Positions 16,979 through 24,248 of a DNA stretch of 64,000 nt are shown here, in pieces. The position numbers were made by a program, and so were the translations under genes. The notes under the pieces are model-generated. The model was not told where the DNA came from, made no database searches, and was given only the letters and a program-made list of their open reading frames with translations. Origin of the DNA: Betaproteobacteria bacterium (GTDB taxonomy: Bacteria; Pseudomonadota; Gammaproteobacteria; Burkholderiales; Casimicrobiaceae); contig JADJWJ010000004.1 of assembly GCA_016716425.1 (NCBI GenBank), positions 248,001-312,000 on the forward strand. The letters run 5' to 3'. The stretch's first letter is position 1. Every line of letters begins with the position of its first letter.

Positions 16979-17754
16979 CGCCGGTCCTCGTCTTCGACAT
17001 CGAGACCGTCCCCGACGTCGCGGGCATCCGGCGCCTCTCCGGCCTGCCGCCCGAACTCGACGACGCGGCGGTGCGCGACTGGTTCGCGCAGCAGCGGCGC
17101 GCGGCCACTGGCGGCGACTTCGCGCCGCACTACCTGCACCGGGTTGTCGCGATCGGCTGCGCGCTGCGCACGGCCGGCGACCTCAAGGTGTGGTCGATCG
17201 GCGAGCTCGACGACCCCGAGCCCGAGCTCATCCGGCGCTTCTTCGACGGAATCGAGCGCTTCACGCCGCAGCTCGTGTCGTGGAACGGCGGCGGCTTCGA
17301 CCTCCCGGTGCTCAACCACCGCGCGCTGATCCACGGCGTGGTTGCGCAGAAATACTGGGACTGGGGCGACGACGACCGCGACTTCAAGTGGAACAGCTAT
17401 CTCGGCCGCTATCACACGCGCCACCTCGACCTCATGGACGTGCTCGCGATGTACCAGCCGCGCGCGAACGCGCCGCTCGACGCGATGGCGCAGCTGTGCG
17501 GCTTCCCCGGCAAGCTCGGCATGGACGGCAGCGAGGTTGCCGCGGCCGTGGCCCGCGGCGAGCTCGCGCAGGTGCGCGACTACTGCGAGACCGACGTCCT
17601 CAACACGTACCTCGTCTACCAGCGGTTCCGGCTGCTGCGCGGCGAGATCGCCGCCGGCGAGTACGCGAAGGAGATCGCGTTCGTACGCGAGAAGATCGGC
17701 ATGATGGGTGCGCCGCACTGGCAGGCGTTTCTCGCGGCCTGGCAGGCGGCGTAA
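16975..17754 (+). CDS. Predicted 3'-5' exonuclease, PolB-like DEDDy domain
   Basis: This 259-residue protein has the three exonuclease motifs of the DNA polymerase B-like family: Exo I VFDIETVPD near the start, Exo II SWNGGGFDLPVLNHRAL in the middle, and Exo III with YCETDVLNTYLVY (YxxxD type). It has no polymerase domain, so a stand-alone nuclease in DNA repair or nucleic-acid turnover is inferred. The GTG start overlaps the cysM stop; this gene order recurs in betaproteobacteria. Confidence 0.9.
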   Translation: MTPVLVFDIETVPDVAGIRRLSGLPPELDDAAVRDWFAQQRRAATGGDFAPHYLHRVVAIGCALRTAGDLKVWSIGELDDPEPELIRRFFDGIERFTPQLVSWNGGGFDLPVLNHRALIHGVVAQKYWDWGDDDRDFKWNSYLGRYHTRHLDLMDVLAMYQPRANAPLDAMAQLCGFPGKLGMDGSEVAAAVARGELAQVRDYCETDVLNTYLVYQRFRLLRGEIAAGEYAKEIAFVREKIGMMGAPHWQAFLAAWQAA

Positions 17755-17767
17755 GGCCGCCAGCGCG

Positions 17768-18961
17768 TCAGCCTGCGGTCAGGTACGGCACCGGCGCGAA
17801 CCGCCCCCCCAGCGCGTCGTACGAGTCGATGCCCCACCAGCGTTCGAGCACCGTCGCATACACGGCGCGGAAGTCGAGCGCGTGCGCCGGATTGCCGTCG
17901 GCGGACAGCCGCGCGAGGTCGGGCGGCGCGCCGTAGAGTCCGCCGGTCACGCGGCCGCCGAGCGCGAACTGGACGTTGGCGGTGCCGTGATCGGTGCCGC
18001 TGTTCCGGTTCTCCTTCGGGCGCCGGCCGAACTCGGCGTACGTCAGCACCAGCGTGTCGTTCCACTTGCCGAGCTCGACCAGCGCCGCGCGCAGCGCGGT
18101 GAGCCCGTCGGCCAGCTCGGCCAGCAGCCGGGCGTGCGTCGGCGGCTGGTTCGCGTGCGTGTCGAAACCGGAGAGCGTCAGGCGCACGACCGCAACACCC
18201 CACGGGTTGGCGATGATCCGCGCGGCGGTCTTCACCGCGTTGCCGAAGCCGTTGCGCGGAAATTCGGTCGCGAGCGCAACCTTCGCGTCGAGGTGCGCCG
18301 CGGCCTGCACGATGTCCGCTTCCACCTTGAGGATGTGCGCGAGCGCCCGGTTGCCCGCTGCGGCCGCGGGCTGCGCGAGGCGGGCGCGGCGCAGGAACTG
18401 CCCGGTATCGGCGATGGCGAGTGCGCGGGTGTCGCCGCCCGCGAGCGGACCCAGGTCGTTCGTGCCCACGACGACGCCATCGGAGGCGAACGTTCGCGGC
18501 ACCGGCGCACCCTTGAACGCGCGCGTGAGCCAGCCGTCCTGCAGGTACTCCTCGCTGCGGCTTGCCGTGTCCCAGATCTCGATGGACCGGAAGTGCGACA
18601 GGTTGGGCTCGGGATAGCCCACACCCTGCAGCACGGCGAGCCGGCCCTCCTGCCACAATGGGGCGAGCGACGCGAGCGATGGGTGGAGTCCGGCGTGCTC
18701 GGAGAGCTGGACGACGTCGTCGCGCGCGACGGCGATCGTCGGCCGCAGCGCGTAGTACGCCGGGTCGGCGAAGGGCACCAGCGTGTTGAGGCCGTCGTTG
18801 CCGCCCTTCAGCTCGACCAGCACGAGCAGCATGCGATAGCGGTCGGCCGGGGGCGCCGCGGCGATGGCGACGCCGACGCCGCCGAGGCCGGCCAGCGGGA
18901 CGGCGGGGATGCGCAGCCACGGCAGCGCGACGGATGCGTGCAGGAATTCGCGGCGGTTCAT
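17768..18961 (-). CDS. DUF1501 (sulfatase-like) Tat-exported protein
   Basis: This 397-residue protein begins MNRREFL with a hydrophobic stretch ending AIAAA, a likely Tat signal. The core LLVLVELKGGNDGLNTLVPF and SGFDTHANQ motifs belong to the DUF1501 family, related to the alkaline phosphatase/sulfatase fold; AEFGRRPKENRNSGTDHG carries likely metal-binding residues. Function is unknown. It lies 24 bases downstream of a DUF1800 gene, and the pair is a recurrent two-gene unit. Confidence 0.92.
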   Translation of the reverse strand: MNRREFLHASVALPWLRIPAVPLAGLGGVGVAIAAAPPADRYRMLLVLVELKGGNDGLNTLVPFADPAYYALRPTIAVARDDVVQLSEHAGLHPSLASLAPLWQEGRLAVLQGVGYPEPNLSHFRSIEIWDTASRSEEYLQDGWLTRAFKGAPVPRTFASDGVVVGTNDLGPLAGGDTRALAIADTGQFLRRARLAQPAAAAGNRALAHILKVEADIVQAAAHLDAKVALATEFPRNGFGNAVKTAARIIANPWGVAVVRLTLSGFDTHANQPPTHARLLAELADGLTALRAALVELGKWNDTLVLTYAEFGRRPKENRNSGTDHGTANVQFALGGRVTGGLYGAPPDLARLSADGNPAHALDFRAVYATVLERWWGIDSYDALGGRFAPVPYLTAG

Positions 18962-18985
18962 GGCGGGGCTCCTCGCTGTCGCGGA

Positions 18986-20560
18986 CTACTTGAGCTGATA
19001 CGCCGGATCGAGAAGCGCGGCGCGTACGAACGCGGCTGCATCGGCGTCGGCCGCCGGCGGCAAGGCGGTGACCGGGGGCAGCGGCAACAGCAGCGATTGC
19101 GCGGCGCGCATCTTCGCGGACGGCGTGGCGCCGGGCTGGCGCGCGACCCACTGCGCCGCGTCGAAGCCGAGGTTGCGCATGCCGGCGTCGACGCGCTGCG
19201 CGAACCGGCGTGCGCGCGCCCGGTCCTCGTCGGCCGCGCCGGCCGGCGCGGCCGCGGATTGCGCCACTCGCGCCGGCGCTGCCGCGGAGTCGGCGGCCGC
19301 GTCCTGCGCGAGCGCCTCCGGCGACGCGCGCAACTCGCTCATCGCATCCGGCGCCGCGTCGTCGCTGCGGGCGACGCGGTCGAGGAACTGCTTGCGCGCG
19401 AGCAGCGTGTTGCTGTTGATCCACGCTTCGCCGCCGGGCCACCCCTTGACGTTGGGCGGCGAAAACAGGTTCTGCCCCATGCCGGCGCTGGCGACCGCGA
19501 ACGCCACCGACGGCGGTGGCGCGAGTTCGAGCTGGCGCAGCGTGCCGACGACGACCTCGACCGGGCTCTTCACCAGCGTGCCGCGGTTGCCGGCCGCCCA
19601 GAACGCGTCGCACAGCAGCAGCTCGCGCAGCGCCGCACGGATGTCGTAGTCGCGAACGCGGAACACGTGCGCGATCCGCTTCGCCTCGGCCCGATCGGGG
19701 TCGGCGCTCACGAACTCACGCCACAGCTTGGCGGTGACGAATTCCGCAACGCGCGGCTGCGCGAGGATCGCATCCAGCACGGCGTCGCCGTCGAGACGGC
19801 CGGAGCGGCCGAGGACGGTCTTCGTGCCATAGTCGTGGAGGCCGGGGCGAAAGAGGTAGCGACCCGTTTCGCGGTCGAGACTCCAGCCGGTGAACGCGCG
19901 CGCGGCCTCCTTGACGTCCTGCTCCGTGTAGTGGCCCTCGCCGAGCGTGAAGAGCTCCATCACCTCGCGCGCGAAGTTCTCGTTGGGCTGGCCGCGGCGA
20001 CTTTGCGCGACGTCGAGGTAGACCAGCATCGCCGGCTCCTTCGACGCCGCGCGCAGCAACACCGCGAAGTTGCCGAGCGCGTGCGCGCGCAGCGTCACGT
20101 TCTGCGCGTACATGAGGCGCGCGAAGCGGACCTTCTGCTGGCTCGACACGAAGTGGTTGTGCCAGAACAGCGTCATGCGCTCGGTCAGCGGCGAGGTCGT
20201 GACGAGCATCTCGTGCACCCACCACGTGCGCAGCTCCAGCCCCTGCCGGATGTTCTGCTGCTGGAACGCGCGGCGCTCCGCGACAGTCGCGGACTCGCCG
20301 CGCGGCGCGCGCAGCGGGCCGACGTCCAGCGCCCACCCGGGCGCGGGCGTGATGGCGTCGGTACGCGTCCCCTGCAGCAGCTCGGCTACCGCCTGCTCGC
20401 GGGTCAACGCCGCGTAGCGGCGAACCTCGGCGTCGGTCGGGCCGAATCCGGTGCGCGCGAGCAGGTGGCGGGCGTCGTCGGGTCCCATCGGCGCGGGACC
20501 GGCGTGCGCGCAAGCGGCCGCGACCAGCCATGCGAGTGCCGCGAACAGTCGTGTCCTCAT
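18986..20560 (-). CDS. DUF1800 exported protein
   Basis: This 524-residue protein has an N-terminal signal peptide (LFAALAWLVAAACAHA). The DUF1800 family shows as DARHLLARTGFGPTDAEV near the start, ERMTLFWHNHFVSSQQKV, NENFAREVMELFTLGEGHY and SPPNVKGWPGGEAWINSNTLLARK. An Ala-rich, charged linker (about 405-455) near the C-terminus looks like an insertion. The biochemical role is unknown. It is the first gene of the pair with the DUF1501 gene. Confidence 0.92.
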   Translation of the reverse strand: MRTRLFAALAWLVAAACAHAGPAPMGPDDARHLLARTGFGPTDAEVRRYAALTREQAVAELLQGTRTDAITPAPGWALDVGPLRAPRGESATVAERRAFQQQNIRQGLELRTWWVHEMLVTTSPLTERMTLFWHNHFVSSQQKVRFARLMYAQNVTLRAHALGNFAVLLRAASKEPAMLVYLDVAQSRRGQPNENFAREVMELFTLGEGHYTEQDVKEAARAFTGWSLDRETGRYLFRPGLHDYGTKTVLGRSGRLDGDAVLDAILAQPRVAEFVTAKLWREFVSADPDRAEAKRIAHVFRVRDYDIRAALRELLLCDAFWAAGNRGTLVKSPVEVVVGTLRQLELAPPPSVAFAVASAGMGQNLFSPPNVKGWPGGEAWINSNTLLARKQFLDRVARSDDAAPDAMSELRASPEALAQDAAADSAAAPARVAQSAAAPAGAADEDRARARRFAQRVDAGMRNLGFDAAQWVARQPGATPSAKMRAAQSLLLPLPPVTALPPAADADAAAFVRAALLDPAYQLK

Positions 20561-20732
20561 GCTGCCCTCCTCCGGACGTTGCTGTCCTCAACGGCGGAGT
20601 CTATGCGCGTGTTGACGCCGACGCTGGCGCAAGCTGTAACCGGCTGTTTCGGGGGGGCGGCGGCGACCACCCATGTCCCGGCCTTCCGTGCGGGGCGCGC
20701 CATCGGAAAACGTGCGATGGCCGTTCGAGCGG

Positions 20733-20778
20733 CGCCGAGCATGCTCGGCGACCCCGCTCTCGCCCCGGCGGGGGCGAG
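20733..20778. other. Two adjacent palindromes downstream of phzF
   Basis: CGCCGAGCATGCTCGGCG (20733-20750) is a perfect 18-base palindrome. Just beyond it, CTCGCCCC and GGGGCGAG arms enclose a short GC loop. Both lie past the 3' end of phzF (minus strand) and may act in termination or RNA 3'-end stability. No T run follows. The rest of the 240-base gap to the DUF1800 gene holds no gene I can support. Confidence 0.45.
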
Positions 20779-20800
20779 GGCGCTGCAGGCCGGAGGCTGC

Positions 20801-21637
20801 CTACAACTGCACGGCGCCCCGCGCGATCTCGATCACGCGTCCCGACACGCGGATGCGGCGGTCGGCGGTGACCGTCAGGCCGAGCCGGCACGGGCGGCCG
20901 ATGGCTTCGCCCTGGTCGACGACAACCTGCTGGGGCAGCGCGGCTCCGGTCGCAAGCAGCCAGCCGCCCAGGTTGGCGCAGGCCGAACCGGTGCCCGGGT
21001 CCTCGATCACCGAGCCGTGCTTCGGAAAGAAGAAGCGGGCGAGCACGCGATCGCCGTCGCGCGCGAACACGTAGGCCATGGCGCGCTGGCCGTTGCTGCC
21101 GTGCCGCTGCAGCGATTCGGCAGTGGGCGCTGCGCGGCGCACGGCGGCGAACGTCGCCAGAGGCACCACGAGCTGCTCGGATCCGGTGTCCACCCACAGC
21201 GGCGCTCCGCCGAGGTCCGCCGCTTCGAGGCCGAGCATCGCGGCCAGCTCGGCCGGCGAAGCGGCGGGTGCGCGATGCCGCGGCGGGTTCGCCGACAGCG
21301 TCCACACGTCGCCTTCGGCTGCGACCGGAATGACGCCGGCCTTCATCTCCAGCGTCAAGGCGTCGCCTGCCCCCGCGAGATCGCGCACGACATGCGCGGT
21401 GCCCAGCGTGGGGTGGCCGGCGAACGGCATCTCGAACGTCGGCGTGAAGATGCGCACGTGCGCCGTCGCGCGGGACGACGGCAGCACGAACGTAGTCTCC
21501 GACAGGTTGAACTGCAGCGCCAGCGCCTGCATCGTCGCCCCGTCCAGGTCGCGCGCGTCCTCGAACACGCACAGCGGATTGCCGGCGAGCGGACTCTCGG
21601 CGAACACGTTGACGATCCGGAACGGATAGGCGCTCAT
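20801..21637 (-). CDS. PhzF-family isomerase-like protein
   Basis: This 278-residue member of the PhzF/diaminopimelate-epimerase fold has the family start YRIVNVFAE-like segment (PFRIVNVFAESPLAGNPLCV), NLSETTFVLP and IFTPTFEMPFAGHPTLG, plus the C-terminal EDPGTGSACANLGGWLL motif. There is no phenazine cluster nearby, so it is probably a general metabolic isomerase of unknown substrate. The ATG overlaps the mnmH stop (ATGA), placing it last in the tesA-mnmH-phzF operon. Confidence 0.9.
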   Translation of the reverse strand: MSAYPFRIVNVFAESPLAGNPLCVFEDARDLDGATMQALALQFNLSETTFVLPSSRATAHVRIFTPTFEMPFAGHPTLGTAHVVRDLAGAGDALTLEMKAGVIPVAAEGDVWTLSANPPRHRAPAASPAELAAMLGLEAADLGGAPLWVDTGSEQLVVPLATFAAVRRAAPTAESLQRHGSNGQRAMAYVFARDGDRVLARFFFPKHGSVIEDPGTGSACANLGGWLLATGAALPQQVVVDQGEAIGRPCRLGLTVTADRRIRVSGRVIEIARGAVQL

Positions 21638-22734
21638 GCGACGGTCTCGGGAGCGGGTTGACCCACGGCGCGCACGACGGCGCGCGCGAGGGCACGGAAC
21701 GCGTCGACCGCCAGGCCGGCAGGCACGGCGACGTGCGCCTCTCCGATGCGCGGGAAGTTGCGCTCGATCGAGCGCGTGTACATGGGATCGTAGTGGCGGC
21801 CGAGCAGCTCGCCGACCAGCGCGTCGAAGTCGCCGGCGCGCGCCGCCGCGATCCAGCGCTCGACGGTCGCGTGGCCGTGCAGCGGCACGAGCAGCGCGAG
21901 CCGCGCGGCGAGCGCCTCCGCATCGGCGAGGAAGTGCGCGTACTCCTCCTTCAGCAGCGCGACGCGCAGCGGCAGCGGCGTCTCGACGCGCACGCACGCG
22001 GACGCGCGCATCGTCGCGAGCAGCGCTTCGGGCAGCTGCACGGTCCCGATCTTGCGGCTCTCCGACTCGACGAACACCGGCAGCGCGGGATCGAGGCCTT
22101 CCAGTGCGGCCAGCAGCTGGCTCTCGAACCACTTCTGCGACGGCTGCGGGTCGTCCGGCAGGTCGCCCAGCAGCGAGCCGCGATGGCGGGCGAGGCCTTC
22201 GAGGTCGAGCACCTGCGCGCCGACATCGGCCAGCGCCGCGAGCAGCCGACTCTTGCCCGAGCCGGTGAGGCCGCAGATGACGACGTAGCGAAACCGTGTC
22301 GGCAGAGACTCCAGGGCCGCGACGACGTGCCGGCGGTAGGCGCGGTAGCCGCCTTCGAGCTGCACGGCGCGCCAGCCGATCTCGCGCAGCATGTGCACCA
22401 GCGCGCCGCTGCGCTTGCCGCCGCGCCAGCAGTAGACGAGCGGCGCCCAGTCGCGCGGTTTCCCCTGGCAGTGGCGCTCGATGATGCGCGCGATGTTGTG
22501 CGCGACGATCGCGGCACCGCGCTGCTTGGCGGCGAACTCGGACTCGCGTGCGTGCAGCGTGCCGACCTCGGCGCGCTCGGCGTCGTCGAGCACGGGCAGG
22601 CTCACGGCGCCGGGAATGTGGTCGTCCGCGAATTCGGACGGGCTGCGCACGTCGATGCGGTCGGGGTGCGCGGCCAGCGCCTCGATGCCGACCTTGGCGC
22701 CCTGCGCCGCGCGCGCGGGGACGTTCGCGTTCAC
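21634..22734 (-). CDS. mnmH: tRNA 2-selenouridine/geranyl-2-thiouridine synthase
   Basis: MnmH (SelU, YbbB) swaps sulfur for selenium at tRNA wobble 2-thiouridine. The 366-residue product has an N-terminal rhodanese domain (IDVRSPSEFADDHIPGAVSLP) with active-site loop VYCWRGGKRSGAL, then a P-loop domain with GLTGSGKSRLL. GTG at 22734 is chosen because it overlaps the tesA stop (GTGA). The gene suggests selenium use; no selD is in the window. Confidence 0.94.
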   Translation of the reverse strand: MNANVPARAAQGAKVGIEALAAHPDRIDVRSPSEFADDHIPGAVSLPVLDDAERAEVGTLHARESEFAAKQRGAAIVAHNIARIIERHCQGKPRDWAPLVYCWRGGKRSGALVHMLREIGWRAVQLEGGYRAYRRHVVAALESLPTRFRYVVICGLTGSGKSRLLAALADVGAQVLDLEGLARHRGSLLGDLPDDPQPSQKWFESQLLAALEGLDPALPVFVESESRKIGTVQLPEALLATMRASACVRVETPLPLRVALLKEEYAHFLADAEALAARLALLVPLHGHATVERWIAAARAGDFDALVGELLGRHYDPMYTRSIERNFPRIGEAHVAVPAGLAVDAFRALARAVVRAVGQPAPETVA

Positions 22735-23384
22735 TTCGACAACAACGGCTTCAGCGCCGGCCACACGTTGTCGAGCAGCCGCGGCTGGGCCTCTGCCGTC
22801 GGGTGGATGCGGTCGGACTGGAAGTACGCCATGTCCTCGCCGAACCCCTCGAAGAAGAACGGCACCAGCGGAATCCGGTGCGCCTTCGCGACGGCGGTGA
22901 AGACCTCGCTGAACTCGCGCACGTACGCGGGTCCGTAGTTGGACGGCATCTGCATGCCGACCAGCAGCACCTTCGCCTTCGCGCGCTGCGCGAGCGTGAC
23001 CATCGCGTCGAGGTTCTCGCGCGTGGCCGCGAGCCGGCCGCCGCGCAGCGCGTCGTTGCCGCCCAGCTCGATGATCACGATCGCCGGTTGATGGGCGACG
23101 AGAAGTGCGGTGAGCCGGGCGCGGCCGCCCGCGGTCGTGTCGCCGGTGATCGACGCGTTGACGACCCGGTACCGATAGCCCTGGGTCCTGAGCCTGGCGG
23201 CGAGCAGGTCGACCCACACCGTGCCGGCGGGCAGGCCGTAGCCGGCGGAAATCGAGTCGCCGACGACCAGCAGGACCGGCTCGCGCGGCTCTGCGAACGC
23301 CGGCAGCGCGACGACCAGCGCGGCCAACCACGCACAGAGCACGGAACGAAGCCGCACGCGCGACGTCGAAGTCGAGGCTGCCAT
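22731..23384 (-). CDS. tesA: Arylesterase/lysophospholipase-type SGNH hydrolase TesA
   Basis: This periplasmic SGNH esterase has 217 residues with an N-terminal signal peptide (ending ALPAFA). The GDS block LLVVGDSISAGYGLP holds the nucleophile Ser; VNASITGDTT, IIELGGNDALRG and the C-terminal DRIHPTAEAQ supply the rest of the catalytic set. A TACAAT -10 box sits only about 8 bases before the ATG, so the mRNA may be leaderless. First gene of tesA-mnmH-phzF. A YbbA/YbbP system diverges from it, as in many proteobacteria. Confidence 0.94.
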   Translation of the reverse strand: MAASTSTSRVRLRSVLCAWLAALVVALPAFAEPREPVLLVVGDSISAGYGLPAGTVWVDLLAARLRTQGYRYRVVNASITGDTTAGGRARLTALLVAHQPAIVIIELGGNDALRGGRLAATRENLDAMVTLAQRAKAKVLLVGMQMPSNYGPAYVREFSEVFTAVAKAHRIPLVPFFFEGFGEDMAYFQSDRIHPTAEAQPRLLDNVWPALKPLLSK

Positions 23385-23392
23385 GACCGCGG

Positions 23393-23449
23393 ATTGTAGC
23401 GTGCGGGCCCCGGCGCTTCCCGAGGCGGGTCGCGGCCGCACGTTACAAT
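23393..23449. promoter_or_regulatory. Divergent promoters for tesA and the YbbA-like gene
   Basis: TACAAT occurs on both strands: 23398-23393 (minus, toward tesA) and 23444-23449 (plus, toward the ABC gene at 23548). Their spacing gives two divergent, non-overlapping start regions. Confidence 0.45.
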
Positions 23450-23547
23450 GCCCGACGAGGGCATGCCGCGGGCCCTCGGCGGCCTTGCAAAACCACGCGG
23501 TGGCCGCATCTGCGAACGGGCGCCCGCCTTCCCGAGCACGCGAATCC

Positions 23548-24237
23548 ATGAGTGAATCCATCATCCGCGCCGAGGCGCTGACCAAGGTCGTCACCAGCGG
23601 CGACGCCCCGCTGACCATTCTCGACGGCGTGTCGTTTGCGGTCGAGCCGGGGGCGTCCATCGCCATCGTCGGCGCGTCGGGCTCGGGCAAGACGACGCTG
23701 CTCGGCCTATTGGCCGGGCTCGACCGGCCGACCTCGGGCGAGGTCCACGTCGGCGGGCAGGCGCTGTCGGGGCTCGACGAGGACGCGCGGGCCTCGCTGC
23801 GGCAGCGGCTGCTGGGCTTCGTGTTCCAGTCGTTTCAGCTCCTGCCCGCGCTGACGGCACTGGAGAACGTGATGCTGCCGCTCGAGCTCGCCGGCGCCGA
23901 CGACGCCGAGGCGCGCGCGCGGTCGTGGCTCGACCGCGTGGGCCTCGCCAGGCGCGTCACGCACTATCCGCGGCAGCTGTCGGGCGGCGAGCAGCAGCGT
24001 GTGGCCATCGCGCGCGCGTTTGCCGGCGAGCCCAGGCTGCTGATGGCCGACGAGCCGACCGGCAACCTCGACGGCGCGACGGGCGTCGAGGTCGCCGACC
24101 TCATGTTCCGCCTCAATCGCGAGCACGGCACGACGCTGGTGCTGGTCACCCACGACGTCAGTCTCGCCGGGCGCTGTGGCCGCCGCCTGTCGCTCTCCGG
24201 CGGGCGGCTCGTCGGCGACGAGCGCGCGGCCGCCTGA
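23548..24237 (+). CDS. ABC transporter ATP-binding protein, YbbA-like
   Basis: This 229-residue nucleotide-binding subunit of the LolD/MacB-like class has Walker A GASGSGKTT (about 42-50), the Q-loop in FVFQSFQLLP, signature LSGGEQQRVAIARA, Walker B LLMADEPTGNLDG and the switch His in VTHD. The large permease follows 11 bases downstream. The pair matches E. coli YbbA/YbbP, which also lies divergent from tesA. The substrate is not established. Confidence 0.93.
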   Translation: MSESIIRAEALTKVVTSGDAPLTILDGVSFAVEPGASIAIVGASGSGKTTLLGLLAGLDRPTSGEVHVGGQALSGLDEDARASLRQRLLGFVFQSFQLLPALTALENVMLPLELAGADDAEARARSWLDRVGLARRVTHYPRQLSGGEQQRVAIARAFAGEPRLLMADEPTGNLDGATGVEVADLMFRLNREHGTTLVLVTHDVSLAGRCGRRLSLSGGRLVGDERAAA

Positions 24238-24248
24238 CGCCGACGGCC

